A stretch of DNA of 64,000 bases from Nereocystis luetkeana (GCA_031213475.1 JARUPZ010000007.1:8551586-8615585); one strand, 5' to 3'. Positions 1 to 11,778 are shown, counted from the first letter of the stretch. Translations and numbers: made by a program. The notes: generated by a model from the sequence alone, not told the origin.

Positions 1-757
1 AAGGCGTAATCCACGCATTAACATCTTGGTGCAAACACCGTTCTCATTTGTCCTTCCTCGAGTTTTGTCTCGCCGCCTCGTCCCGCCGGTATCGAATGCC
101 TACAGGCGCTACGACAGCAGTCATACATGAGCACTACTACTGTAGGATAGGGCTCTCAGGGGTGAGTGCAGCCAGGGGGAAGGGGTTGGAACTCAACCAC
201 TGACGTCGCAGGTCGAGAAAATGGGAGGAGGGCAACAAACTGCACTCACCGAGAATGTCCCGACTGCTCCGAGGAATGGGGCTAACGAAATTAGACCGTC
301 ACCCCGACGATTTCAAGTTCCTTGCCGTCCTTTCCTGTGGCTTCACGGCCGTCTTGGAGGTAGCTCGTGCAATCCCCAATGCTGCAAGGTACAGCAAGTT
401 GAGTGTGAGTTCTGCTTTTCCGTCAAAATCACTCAAATATTCCCTCCCCTCTCCCCTGTGCAAGAATGTACGGTTTCGGCTGATGTGCTCTGTTCAATCG
501 GGGTTTCCACTAATATCGAATCGGTTTTTACATGAAACACATAAACAAAGGTGGTAGGGGACAGGGGACAAAGGAAGGAATGTCGTTGGTGATATTGCGC
601 GAAACAGGAAAAAGCAGGAACAGCGCGGAGCAACGGGACGGGGGCTTCCGCCACACACCACCTCGAAACTCCCCTCTCTCACACGCCAACCAGCGCGCCA
701 AAAGAACCAAAACGCAAGCTTCGACCAGTCCTTTGTCACCACCGCCATCTATCGATC
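1..757. other. upstream region of the BTB gene
   Basis: No exon, repeat family or RNA gene recognised. Short ORFs on both strands lack protein-like composition. The stretch should contain the promoter and 5' UTR of the gene starting at 758, but I see no clear TATA box or initiator. Confidence 0.4.
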
Positions 758-999
758 ATGACAATCTATCCGCTAGAGCACGAAGCTGGTAACTCCTCTC
801 CAAATGTCTGCTCCAACCCGACCTCGGCGGCGGAGGAGCAGCAAGCAATGGGGAAGGACAAGGAGGAACCAGCAACAACTTCCGCGCCAAATACAGCAGT
901 GACGAACGTGGTCAGCTCCGAGCCGGAGATGACGCCCCCAGCACCGAAGCGACAAGTGAACGGCCGAACCGAGGGAGGAATCGTGCGCCTTAATGTGGG
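758..999 (+). CDS. BTB gene exon 1
   Basis: Encodes a polar, Pro/Thr-rich N-terminus and the first BTB strand (GGIVRLNVGG). The donor is GG|gtgagt at 1000, phase 2, which keeps the second Gly of the NVGG motif across the intron. Confidence 0.75.
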
Positions 1000-3900
1000 G
1001 TGAGTGCATCCGGACGAGCTGCGTGGCCCGCCGCTGTTTTTGTTCCTGCACGTCCGCGTGGCCCGCCGCTGCTGGCTTTGCTGTACACGCTCTCTACAAC
1101 AGGTAAACCAGTTTTACCGCACACCGCACATGACCTGGTATGGGTATACTGAGCACTATGTTCTTCTTTGCAAGCCATCGATGAATCATGTCATGCTCGA
1201 CACTTATTCGTGATGTCGTGATAGGACCCTCCCGCTAAGTCGTCCTCCTCACACCACTGCCGTAATCGTGGCTCGCCGTACAGCAGTGGTGAGATGTCCA
1301 GTTTGCGCCCGCTACGTAGTTTTGGCGATAGGATCAGCCCTCGTACATACGTACCAGGTACGAAGCTGGTAAAATAGCCAAAAAGGACGGAGGTTGATAC
1401 TTGCGCCGCATCCCGCGACTCGTCGGCCTATACGTGTTACCTCGTAGCTGGAATTCTCGTTTTTCATGGGTGTGCAATTTCTGCGCTTCTAACTCAGGAG
1501 GCCCTTGTGCATACATCATCCGTGGCGCACCTGGTGGACTCGTGCCGCACGTAGTCACAATGAGGCACACGGAGTCTAAAAGTATGCTACTTTTACAGCT
1601 TGTTCCACACATACCAGGTACACAGATACACAGCCTTCAAGCGGACAGACCCAAAAAGTCCCACAAGCGACGCACCTGGTATTAAATCGTAGCAGGCCAT
1701 ACACTCGGACTCCTCTGTTTTCTGCCTGGAGACAAGAGAGTACCAGGTACGCAGCTGCTGTACTGCTTTGCAGTCAGTGGTTTCCTTCTCAGTGTACGCA
1801 CATGTGCTGGTACAGGTACGTGTGTATACCTGGTACCTGGTCAGCTTCTTGTCGAGAGTGCTTCCCCGAGTCCAGTACGTACGAACATACCCAAGGGTAT
1901 CCGGGATCACCGTGATCACAGCCCTCTCTCGGCACCAACCAGCACACCGTGAAACAGGAGGGTGTTCCATGCATTCAGTATGTTCGGTATGCTACTCTGT
2001 ACGTAAACACAGACAGCGCGGTAGGATGCAGCAACGCAGCAACCATTCGGCTGCAATGGTCGCCACGGTGGTTCAAGTGGTTAACCCTTTTAGAACTCCA
2101 GTCCCGTCTTGGGGACACACCAGTCAAATTCCAAGTAGTTTGTCCCAAATTGTCCCCAAAACGAGACTGCGGTCCTAAAAGGGTTAACCTCGAATTCTTC
2201 TTTCGTTTGAGTCCTGGGTTCGAGCCCCAGGTGGGTCGGACTTTGACTTTATTTGCCAAAATAAAAAAGGATTCAATTGTTGAGAGCGCCTTGCGGCGTG
2301 GGTAGGCACAATTCGATGCGAGTCGACGAGGGAAGAAAAGGCTGAAATCTTCTCGCGATAAAAATGAAGGCACGTACCGTAGTGGGAAGGGGGTAGAAGA
2401 GCCTGCCATGTGACCCCGGATCTGAGTTACGAGTTGGAAGGAGAGAGAGAAGAGGATGGGCGAAGATAATAAATGGGATGAGCAAACAAAAAAAAAAAAT
2501 GCTGCTGCTGAGAAGACCGGGTACATACGTACGTGCTTCTTACAGCAATATTCAGCAGAAAAGGACGGAAGCCAAAAGGTTCTCTCGTTTGTTTGGCCTG
2601 CTGGACAACAAATGAAGTCATGTTGAGGTTGTTGCTGTCTCCAGTTCAGGATCTGCGTACCTAACAGGGTTCTTGTATAGTTTATCTTCCTCTCCTTCGT
2701 GTTGCTTCGTCTGTGCAGCAGCTATCTGTCCTCCCTGAGTACGTACGTATCATATCCCCTCTATATACGTGTAGAGCCGGTCGCCCCGGTGGTTCAAGTG
2801 GTTAACCTCGAATTCTACTTGTTTGAGTCCTGGGTTCGAGCCCCAGGTGGGTCGGACTTTGACTTTATTTGCAAAATAAAAATAAAAAGGATTCAATTGT
2901 TGAGAGCGCCTTGCAGCGTGGGTAGGCACAATTCGATGCGAGTCGACGAGGGAAGAAAAGGCTGAAATCTTCTCGCGATAAAAATGAAGGCACGTACCGT
3001 AGCGGGAAGGGGGGAGAAGAGCCTGCTATGTGACCCCCGATCTGAGTTACGAGTTGGAAGGAGAGAGAGAAAAGGATGGGCGATCCGTCGGAGGATTAAA
3101 AAAAAAAAAAAAAAAAAAGATGGGCGAAGATAATAAATGGGATGAGCAAAAAAAAAAAAAAAAAAAAGCAGCCTTTCTGTTTCTGATTTCTGATCCCTTC
3201 CGTCGTTTGTAGTCTGTTTCAAATCAGAATTTATTTTGTTTTATTGTATTTTGTCCTGTTATGTTCTCGTCTTGCTTGTGCAGTTGTGTTCTCGTACCCG
3301 GTACTCTGGCGTTTCACTTGCTTGACCCTTGAATTTGCGATTACTTTTTGATTTGGTCTTGCTCTATCATACGTACGAGTATCTCACAAACAGTCTGACC
3401 ACAGAATCAGTATCTCTACTGTCTAGGACAAGGAATCAGGACGGACACTGGGTGTACTGATGAAGCTGGGTAGAAAGGACGATTTCATGTGTGAAGACAC
3501 CCCACGCTCGTTGAATTCTGCAGCTCCAGCTTTTGCCTTCCTCGTGTATACGCATACAAAATGTATATCCTGTGAAACCCTACAAAATACGCACTACGCG
3601 CGATCGAAGCATCACACACAGAGCAGTGCATAGCTTGCGAAAATAAGTTTCGACGAAGTCCTCGATCTCAAGAGCTGTTTTTTTTTTTAGAAATTTACTT
3701 TGAACTTGAGCTAACTTGATTCGCTTACCAGATGCCAGGTACTGCTGCTCTGCTGGGACACATACTTGTGTTTGATGTTTGGAGGCATCGCATTTCTTTG
3801 GATATGTCGTTTCTTTTTTTCACTCCCGGTTCGTGCATGCTCTCGCACGAACCCTGAGTGTGCTGGACGTCGTCGGGCAGAAATGACGAAATTAGTTCTG

Positions 3901-6900
3901 CAAGGATCGTTACAGCGAGTATGCTGCCAAAATATCCAGTACAATGCCAGCGCATCCAGTGTATATTTCGCCTATATATCAGTCCCTCAGAGTACCTACA
4001 CCCGAGCACCTCAAGAGTACACTATGATAGACTCAGAAAACTGTTTACTACAAGTGGTGGCGTTGTACCCTCGGGGGAGGTTCGTTACGAACGGTGTTAT
4101 GACATGGCAATACTGAAGAGTGCCCCAGTACCTGACAGCAGTACCGGTACCGCTTCAAGCACGCCATGCTCGAAGTTCTATCCTGTACCAGAGGGCGTGT
4201 GACTGATGTTCGATACTGGCTGCACTGCTGCTGTTGTTCGGGTTACCTCTCTCTGCGACGACCTCAATGACAACAGCAGCCGGCGTAAGAACGCCCTCAT
4301 GGGCAGAAGTTTTCTTGGCCTGCCCGGACCGTGTCATTTGGGCGGAGCGCGGTTGGGAAACGGAGCAGTTTATCGCCAACCCTATCCCTGTCCCAGGCCC
4401 AGAGTACGAGTATGATGCTCCTTTCGAGGGGGCGGGTGCCGCTAGCGTTGGTACCAAACTATATCCCGAGAGGCAGATGTCAAGCAAAGATGGTGCCATG
4501 GTTGACGGTACTCTTGCGCATCGACCGATGGCCTCACTTGGCACCGAGGAACTCCCAGCAGTAAAAATATCAAATAACTAAGGATACCAGGTACCTGGTA
4601 CCTATTATTGCGAGGGGACGTTTTATTTACAGTACTCATAACCAGATATGATTATTTCTAGGTAGGCATAGGGGAATGAATAGGGGGGGGGGGGGTATGC
4701 TGTTTTTGGGTCCAATATAGGTGCTGATTACTATGGGTCGCCGTGAGAATGGGACTCAGACGTATACAGCAGTACATGATGAAATGTTATTTACAACAAC
4801 ACCCTTGTTCGTGATGACGAAAATCAGCACCGGCTTTCTTTTTCGCCGCGCATGCACCCACCCCTTACCGCCCTCCCCCCTCCGTCTCCCACTCCCCGTC
4901 TGCCCCCTCGTCTCCCCCCCCCCCCCCCCCCCCCTTCCCCTCCCCCTTCATTCCTCCCCCTCTCCCCCCTTTTGACCCGACCCGCCTCCCCCTCCCCTAT
5001 CCCCGTCCCCCTCCATTCCCCCCCCTCCCCTTCCTCTCTCTTTGACCCCACCCCGGTTGCTAACCCTCCTACTCCGGTGATACGATCGCGTCTGGATTGT
5101 GTCTGGACGGAGGGCAGAGGCAAAAAGTTCCTGACCTCGTGGGAGACGATTATGCACCCAGGCAACTGCATGCTGGCGTCCATGTTCAAGGGAACTTTCA
5201 CGTACGCCGCGGACGAGGAGGGATTCGCCTTCATCGACCGCGACGGTAGGTTTTCCTGTGATAATGCGCTCCGCGGTTGGAGCGGGGGGGGGGGGGGGGG
5301 GGGGGGGAGGCTTGGGGCCAGGGTCAGGTTAGGGCTTTAAAGGAGCGGGCAGGTTTGTTTTCCTATGGTAATTTGTGCGGCGAATGAGGAGGAATTCGCC
5401 GTCATTGACCGCGAAAGTAGGTTTTCCTATGATGGTTCGCTCCGTCGTAGGGGGGGGGGGGGGGTTGGGGGGGGGGGGGAGGGGCTGGGGCCAAGGTCGG
5501 ACTTCATAGGTGTTTGCAGCTGTACAGGGATGGGTAAGTTTTGCTATGGCACTTTCCGCTGTGACCTAACAGGTATGCCGCGGACCAGGAGGGATTTTCC
5601 GTCAGCAACCGCGACGGTAGTTGTCCTTCGATAATTCGCCCCGCTGTTAGTAGGGGGGGGGAGGGGGGGGTGCGTACTCATTTTTTGTTGCTTGCCTTAG
5701 TCATTTGACCATTGACCACGCATCCCTTTCGAGACGGAGCACCGTTCCTACTCCTAATAGAGACACCTCCAACAATTGGGCGATCATTACGTTGTTTCCA
5801 TATATTACGTAGAAACTTTTTGCTCGGGGGGGGGGGGGGGCTGGGGCCAGATATTGGACTAGAGCTTTACAGGGGTTTGTAGGTTTTGGCGAGGCAATTT
5901 GAGCCGCGATTTTGGGGGTACCTAGGGTCAGGGGTTCGGGGCGGGTAAGTTTTCCTGTGATAATTGGCGCTGAGAATCACGGGAGGGTCTGTGGCCAGGG
6001 ATCGTTTTTTTGGTGTGTTAAGAGGGTGTTCAATCTCTCAACACTGAAAGTTGCAATTACATTTACAGGGCACAAGGTAAAGGGCGCGCGGGCAAGAAGA
6101 AATGCAAGCTAAGATTGATACGAAAGGAACTCAAGTTAAATAGCGCGAGCAACATATGAAAGGCAAGATGAGAGATTTATGTGGGGGGGGGGGGGGGGGA
6201 TAGTGTTCGGGAGCGAAGACTGATGCTTGGAGATAATAATTTCCAAGTTACGAGCTCAAACGACTCTTTCCCGTGCAAGAAACCCAGCCTGGGTTGGCCT
6301 TCCTGTTGCTCGCCACGCTCGACGGAGATGTACGGGCCGTTTAGACTTCCCCTTTGTACCCCAACGGTCCTTGTATTTCCGTCCAGAGTAACCCTGAGCG
6401 TGGCCTCTAGCTTCCCTCTCGCGTGCCCCCCCATCTATTAGTCTAATAGTGGTACCTTTGTCCCCTCAGACGTTCTCCGACTCTCGCGAGGTTGCGTGAA
6501 ACCACCACCGAAAAATCATCTTACGTTTTTTTTTTGCGGGTGTACACCTTGTATGTATATATATATTATGTGTCGATCCCCGATTTCCATTATATCTGCC
6601 CTCTCTTTGGATAACTCGTTCCGTAATCTCCCCTCCGGCTGCTGTAAGACCGAAACGGATCCGCAACGAGTGCAGGGAGACTCGCTTGGGATCCGATCCA
6701 GCTCGGTCGGCTATCCGGCGTATATGCCCGTGTAGCCTCCCGATGATTCCACGCCTCAGCCTTGTTAGTACCGCAGTCCCGTTTTGGGGACAAACCAGTC
6801 AAATTACAGGTAGTTTGTCCCCCAAATGGGACTGCTGTCCTCGAAGGGTTTATCGCATTTTGCCCTTGCGAAAAAGGCTGGCAGAGGTGCATGTCCCGAC

Positions 6901-9900
6901 AAAGTGGCAGTCACTGCTGTAGACGACAGTTCCACCGATACCGCGACGGCACCGCCGCCCGAATATTCGGAACGGTTGGTACTCAGCTTAAATGTCTTTT
7001 CGTTGCTCATATTTCCGTCCTGAGTGGTACTATTCATGGTGTCCCGTGCGTACCACGGCAGTTACACAAAAAAATGCACACACACTTTCGCGCCGCGGTT
7101 GGCTTGTTTGTGCTGTGGCGTGTGGAGCTGGATCTACAGGTAGTATTAGCAGTACAGTAGTGAGCAAGCTGACGCGCTAATGATAGATACTTTACTGTAA
7201 ATAATACGACCCGTCCTTTTTTGCAGAGCAACCAACCCGGTCGGGCTTCAGCTGCGACATACCGGTATCTGTAAGGACCATCACTGGGGGGATGTATGTA
7301 CCAGGTATTACGGGGGGCCATAGTTAACAGGACCAAATATTGTTAGTAAAAATGGTTAAATATATAGGTGTTTATGTATACCATAGGTCCTGTTAACTAC
7401 GGTCCCCCGTAATAGTAATTAGAACCAAATGTGGCGTGTAAACTGAGGGGGAGGGTGTGATTCTTTGGTCCATAGTGGGTTATGATTCTTATTACATATG
7501 CCCCCCCGTATGTGTGGTAACACCGTGTACGGTATTATAGGGCAGTACAAGGGTCCCTTTCGGGAGTGTGGTTAACTTGAAATCTCGGGGGGGGGGTGTA
7601 CTCGATAGGAGAGATATACTCGATCTCATGCATGGCCGTAGTCGTATGACCATAGACCCTCGCATCCCTACAATGCCGGGACGGAGCATGTCGGGTTTTC
7701 ACCGACCAGGCAGACATTGCTTGCACCAGGCGCGAAGCGCTGTGAGGTAGGTGTCCGGCGAGTCGCATGAAGGGTGAGCTGCATCCTACTCAGAACCGCT
7801 TTTGAGGCGGACTTGCATATGGACGACAGCTTCAATGAGTTGATTTAAAATCTCGGGAGGGGGGGGGTTATCGCAAGCTGAAAAGGGAAAACACAGCAGA
7901 TTGAGTTCGTTTCCGGCTGCGTACTCGTACGTACCTTATGTAGTAGCCACCGCGAAAGCGCGAAGAAAATAAACTATTTTCTGAAAAAAAAACTATTTTC
8001 TGAAAAAAAAAACTGAAGAAAAGCTAGCAACAACAAAAAAGTACCCACCGGGCAAAAGCAACACCGACCGACTAGCCCAGACGAGCTTATTGCTAGTTTT
8101 TTCCCACCTGTGTCACCATCACAAGGGCAAGCAGTGCTGCTGTACATAGATGAGCGTTTTTTTATTCACGATTTTTCATTGATAATATGTACAAAGTATA
8201 CTATTTACGGGGGGCCATAGTTAACAGGACCAAATATTGTTAGTAAAAATGGTTAAACATATAGGTTTTTATGTGTGCCATAGGTCCTGTTAACTATGGT
8301 CCCCCGTAATAGGGTATTTTTCAGGCTCTTTGTGGGCCATGACCCGACCTGCCGGTTGGGTCAGCATTTTTTTTTATTCCCACGGGTCGGATCGGAACGG
8401 GTCGGGTCGGGAGGTTTTCATATTTTTCACGGATCGGGTCGGGTTATCCTTACGCGACCCGACCCGAATTGACCCGCGAGGTTTGACCCGACCCGACCCG
8501 GGTGCGTGGAGCATTACTGTGCACCAGTGTATGCTACAAGTTTGCGCACACGTCAGGATGTGCCGTGGTTAGGCTTGATTGAATGATGCTCAGATGGTCT
8601 TGACACTGCTCTAAAACGGCCGAGGCAGGGGGGCTTTTTCGGCTTGGCGTGTGTCGAAAAGAGGCGTATTGTTGATGGAAGCAGGGGATCGGGGTCATGA
8701 CCTGCAGAGGCGACGCACCGCAGTCCCGCGTCTGCTCGTGTAGAGCTGAGCTGCTCGCGACCCCTCCCCTGAGTAGTATTTTTTGCAGATTTATTTGTTA
8801 TTTGTAAATAGATACGACTACGCACAGAGCCCCTGAGTTTCTGCAGCTTTGGACGTTGTATCCCTCTGGGTGGAAATACAAGAATCGCTTATACATAAAT
8901 GTGAAGGCCCAACGTTCCTTAAATTTCCGACCAAAGTGGTGTATATATTTGTACGTCTTATCTTTCGTGCGGGAGGTCATATAAAACCCGCATGTAGAAC
9001 GCGCGATGGAAGCATCACACACAGCTTGCAAAAGAGGTTTCTTCGACGACATTCACGATCTCACAGCTGATGCCTTTTTTTTCTATTCTTTTTTTTTTTT
9101 CTCTTCTTTTTTCTTTTTTTTTTATGGGGGGGGGGGGAGTAAAATGTGCTAGTACGAGTGAGCCTCGGTTTTAAATCCACAGCATTGGTTGTTCTCTGAG
9201 CGTGCGGGGGCAAAACAGAACCCGTTGAGGACGACGATAGGACCAAGGCGCTGTCCGGTTGGGGTCAGGGTGAGATTGGCTCGCTTTCACTTACTGTTTG
9301 TTGTTGCTGTTGCTGTTGCTGCTGCTTAGTGCTGCTGTTGTTGCTGTTACGTGTTGGTGATGGTGTCGGTGGTCGCGGTGGTGCTGTTGTTGTTGTTGCC
9401 GCTGCTGCTGATGGCGATGGCGGTGGTGGTTTGTGATGGTGTTGTTGTTGCTGATGGCGATGATGATGATGATGATGATGATGCTGTTGTTGTTGCTGCT
9501 GCTACTTACTGCCTCTGCTGTCTACTCGTGATTTTTGGTTTGTTTGTTTGTGTCTTGCGTCTGCGCGTGTTTTTGCGCCGTATCGTCGGGTCGTGGTGCC
9601 TGCGTCCAGGCGAGAGATTTCGCCACGTGCTTAACTTCTTGCGGTGCTCCAGCCTCCCGTCTTTCGGCGAAGCGTGGCGGTACGAGGAGATTATGGAAGA
9701 GGCCGACTTTTTCGCGATAGACGAGCTCAGGGAGGTCAGAGCAGGAATATCGCGGTGTCAGTTTGTTCGTGCCGTGTTGGGCTCCGGGGAGGCGGGGGGG
9801 GTAGTTTCTTGATTGGTTTGGTTGCCGCCAGGGAATGGTGGGGGAGGGGGGGGGGGGGGGGGGTGTACTCGATAGGAGATAGGTGGAGGGAGGGGGGGGG

Positions 9901-11020
9901 GGGGAAGGAGGCGGGGGTGTACTCGATAGGAGGTAGGTACTCGATCTCATGCATGGCCGTAGTCCCATGACCATAGACCCCGGGAGGGAGGGGGGGAGAT
10001 ATTGGCCGGTGACTTTCGCCCCTGACATCGGCCGCTCACACTGGTCGCTCGCTGACGTTGGTTGCTCATGGTGACCGCTCACATTGGTCGTTCACGTTAT
10101 CCCGCTATGCTCGTGGTATTTCCCCCCGGTGTGCTCCGTGTCCTCTGACCGCTATGCTCGTACCTAGAGACTGTCCGTGTGCTCCGTGCCCGCTGACCGC
10201 TATGCTCGTGGTACCTGGTGTGCTCCCGTGCCCACCCCACCGACCGCCATTCTCGTGCCTTATCCCGTGTGCCCAGTCTCCTTATTTCACCGACGACAAT
10301 CTATACCAGTACGAACAACGAATGTGTGGCGATGGCTATAGGTTGAAGGCCGTTTAACTCTTTTAGTGCCGTAGTCCCGCTCTGGGTACAAACTGCTTGA
10401 AACTTCTGTGGCTTGTCCCCAAAACGGTACTGCAGTTCTACATGGCTTAAGCCCTTTTCCTGCCTCACCGAAAAAATATTCCAACTCTTACTACAAGTGC
10501 TTTGCCCCCAACGAAATGTTCCAGTTGTACTTGAGGGGTAAAAGGGGTATTTTTGTTATTTTTCGTACGTCCCTTTTTTCCCGTCTTTCTCGTTGTGGCG
10601 GCGCTTTGTTGCTGTGATTATTGGCAGCGGGAGGCATTTTCTTGGATGCTTCCTCTCCGATTTTAACGGACTGGGTTCTCTCACTAGACACTGTTTTCTT
10701 TGCCCGATTCCTCGTCCTCGAAACTCAACCGAAATAACCTGACTTAAACCTTGGTCCTCCCAGGGCCCAACAAAGCATACGGCCCGCCCTAAAAACAAAA
10801 AACATTTTTCGTGCTTGCTCGTCTAATACGGCAGCTCTGCGAGCGACAAATTGAGGCCCTGGAAGAGGCGAAGAGGAAGGAGCGAGCGAAGTCGTTCGCC
10901 TGCAGGGTTACCATAGTGGAGCCGGTGGCGGACGGGAGGGGGGTTGCGGGCGCCGGAGGGGTCGGTGGGGCGAGGGAGCGGTATGGAACCGGGTATTTTA
11001 CGCTTGACGAGGATTTCTAG
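758..11020 (+). CDS. KCTD-like BTB/T1 domain protein (4 exons)
   Basis: Exons 758-999, 5118-5245, 9610-9734 and 10835-11020 join in phase to a 226-residue protein ending in TAG. Residues about 76-185 form a BTB domain of the potassium-channel tetramerisation (T1/KCTD) type. The signature starts IVRLNVGG, continues FLTSWETI, FIDRDG and FRHVLNFLR, and ends with EEADFFAIDELRELC. These match the family strand/helix order and Cys/Asp/Arg positions. The tail after the domain is a short basic helix (EALEEAKRKERAKS) and a Gly-rich stretch. There are no membrane segments, so it is a soluble KCTD-type protein, not a channel. In the family such domains oligomerise and often act as Cullin-3 adaptors; that role here is inference. 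All junctions are GT-AG. Start ATG 758 is the first in frame; ATG 848 is an alternative. Introns of 4.1 and 4.4 kb are full of repeats. Confidence 0.8.
2058..2499 (+). repeat. SINE1 copy a (tRNA-derived), carrying a TTAA element
   Basis: A tRNA-like head has an A-box-like TGGTTCAAGTGG and a B-box GGTTCGAGCCC within a T-arm-like hairpin. An unrelated body of about 250 bp and an A-rich tail (2485-2499) follow. The head is interrupted at its TTAA by the 99 bp element at 2085-2183; copies b, c and d have the uninterrupted head. Confidence 0.85.
2085..2183. mobile_element. TTAA-flanked inverted-repeat element (piggyBac-like MITE), copy 1
   Basis: Begins CCCTTTTAG and ends CTAAAAGGG, with GTCCC/GGGAC-containing inverted arms. 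It is flanked by TTAA at 2081-2084 and 2184-2187. The same SINE at 2779 has a single TTAA there (GTGGTTAACCTCG), an empty site showing precise TTAA duplication. Confidence 0.9.
2779..3167 (+). repeat. SINE1 copy b, with two A tails
   Basis: Intact tRNA-like head (A box, B box GGTTCGAGCCC) and the same body as copy a. It has an internal poly(A) run at about 3097-3118, then a repeat of the last ~35 bp and a second A tail. This suggests slippage or a second priming event. Confidence 0.85.
3395..3530 (+). repeat. dispersed repeat shared with 49010-49125
   Basis: Shares diverged blocks with the 49 kb copy, including GGACGGACACTGG and GTAGAAAG(G/A)AC. No ORF. The origin is not clear. Confidence 0.5.
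3600..3690 (+). repeat. dispersed repeat shared with 8998-9075
   Basis: Both copies carry GAAGCATCACACACAG, then AGCTTGC(G/A)AAA, and end in a T run. Function unknown. Confidence 0.5.
5118..5245 (+). CDS. BTB gene exon 2
   Basis: Starts after gggcag at 5117, following a C-rich tract of about 150 bp. Encodes the core GKKFLTSWETIMHPGN and ends FAFIDRDG. The donor is G|gtaggt at 5246, phase 1. Degenerate copies of its 3' half follow in the intron. Confidence 0.85.
5365..5640 (+). pseudogene. degenerate tandem copies of BTB exon 2 3' end
   Basis: Two blocks (5375-5420 and 5570-5620) resemble the end of exon 2 plus the start of its intron. The first reads ANEEEFAVIDRE against ADEEGFAFIDRD in the exon; the second is frameshifted. 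Each is followed by the same TTTTCCT-type sequence and a G run, as after exon 2, and a weaker block follows at 5880-5990. The first block has lost the donor context, so these are non-coding tandem duplicates. Confidence 0.65.
5652..5825 (-). repeat. family A retroelement-like tail, copy 1
   Basis: Read on the minus strand it ends in AGTACGC and a C run (G run on the plus strand). It shares GTCATTTGACCATTGACC and the GAGACGGAGCACCG block with copies at 19.2, 23.8, 31.5 and 31.9 kb. Confidence 0.6.
6763..6848. mobile_element. TTAA-type inverted-repeat element, degenerate copy
   Basis: Contains the paired arms CCGCAGTCCCGTTTTGGGGA and its near complement CCCCCAAATGGGACTGC, with degraded ends (CGAAGGGTTTA on the right). 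Confidence 0.6.
7308..7412. mobile_element. TA-type MITE copy 1 (TTACGGGG family)
   Basis: About 105 bp with TTACGGGG...CCCCGTAA termini and inverted arms of about 30 bp. Flanked by TA on both sides; the left TA is the end of a TACCAGGTA site. Confidence 0.9.
7587..7857 (-). repeat. family B retroelement-like repeat, copy 1
   Basis: Starts (plus strand) with a G run and TGTACTCGATA. Blocks CATGCATGGCCGTAGTCGTA and GACCCTCGCATCCCTACAAT follow, then a body shared with 30.9 and 61.3 kb (CCGACCAGGCAGACATTGCT). No intact ORF. Confidence 0.65.
8205..8309. mobile_element. TA-type MITE copy 2
   Basis: TTACGGGGGG...CCCCGTAA with the family interior (CAAATATTGTTAGTAAAAAT). TA follows the right end; one extra T precedes the left end. 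Confidence 0.9.
8380..8510. repeat. GGGTC pentanucleotide array with inverted arm
   Basis: GGGTCGG repeats on the left and CGACCC repeats on the right, separated by a short spacer containing AGGTTTTCA. Structurally matches the locus at 56890-57070, so it is a dispersed unit, not a chance microsatellite. Confidence 0.7.
8998..9075 (+). repeat. dispersed repeat shared with 3600-3690
   Basis: Second copy of the GAAGCATCACACACAG unit, ending in a long T run. Confidence 0.5.
9610..9734 (+). CDS. BTB gene exon 3
   Basis: Starts after gcgtccag and completes the split Gly codon. Encodes ERFRHVLNFLR, then EEADFFAIDELRE. Ends GAG|gtcaga, phase 0. Confidence 0.85.
9838..9984 (-). repeat. family B repeat, copy 2 with duplicated tails
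   Basis: Two successive G-run/TGTACTCGATAGGAG ends (9860 and 9910) precede a short body with CATGCATGGCCGTAGTC, suggesting tail-on-tail insertion or slippage. Lies about 100 bp after exon 3 of the BTB gene. Confidence 0.6.
10358..10446. mobile_element. TTAA-type inverted-repeat element, copy 3
   Basis: Flanked by TTAA at 10354-10357 and 10447-10450. Inverted arms contain GTAGTCCCG and CGGTACTGC. Confidence 0.75.
10835..11020 (+). CDS. BTB gene exon 4 (terminal)
   Basis: Starts after acggcag in phase 0 with LCERQIEALEEAK, the last BTB helix, and runs through a Gly/Ala-rich tail to a TAG stop. A further spliced exon cannot be excluded, but the stop is in frame with good family continuity. Confidence 0.65.
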   Translation, partial: LCERQIEALEEAKRKERAKSFACRVTIVEPVADGRGVAGAGGVGGARERYGTGYFTLDEDF

Positions 11021-11258
11021 CAAGTGCCTGTCTGTGAGGGCGGGTGCTTGGCGCTTGGCGAGGATTTATGGGAGTTTCTCCCTCCGTGCGTAGAGAGGTT
11101 ATGGTTGACGTTTCGTGAGGGGTCATGGCAGTGTCCCCCTCGGTGCCTGATGGTCGGCGAGGATTTTATGTAGTGCTTTGGGAAGGTTTTACTTGATGCT
11201 TGATGAGAGTTTCTGAAGTGCCTCCTCTTGATGTATCTCGGCGCGTAACCCTTTGATG

Positions 11259-11497
<239 letters not shown>

Positions 11498-11778
11498 ATT
11501 GCAGCTGCAGTGTACCTGGTAGGTTGCTAGGTTGCATGACCCCTCTTATTTTTTTAATACCGCAAACACTGTCCTACCCTGAATTGAAGTAGTTTGCTTG
11601 CTCCCGAATCGTGGGTGCAAGGTTTTCCTATTAATACTGCAGGCGTTATCTCTCTCTGATTCCAAGTTTTTCCCGGATTCATGATCGTGGATGCAGTTGA
11701 GAAGGGGTTGAAGATCTGTTGTCAGGGGTTTCCGTTGTCGAGGGTTTCCGGTTGTATAGAGGCCATGTGCGTACGGGA

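Larger units (their letters stand above)
1000..5117 (+). other. BTB gene intron 1
   Basis: No coding exon seen. Contains TACCWGGTA sites (1352, 1612, 1741, 1827, 4585, 4592), two SINE1 copies, a TTAA element, a repeat shared with 49 kb, and a long C/T-rich tract (about 4860-5050) that would serve as polypyrimidine tract for exon 2. Confidence 0.6.
5246..9609 (+). other. BTB gene intron 2
   Basis: Holds degenerate duplications of exon 2, G-homopolymer tracts, two TA-type MITEs, a TTAA element, retroelement-like tails and a GGGTC array. The trinucleotide-rich stretch at 9300-9510 (GTT/GCT/GAT repeats) is not coding by composition. Confidence 0.6.

Noticed and set aside
2779-2870. tRNA gene at the SINE1 head
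   Set aside because: The A and B boxes and a T-arm are present, but the acceptor stem does not pair and the segment is repeated with a shared non-tRNA body and A tail, so it is a SINE.
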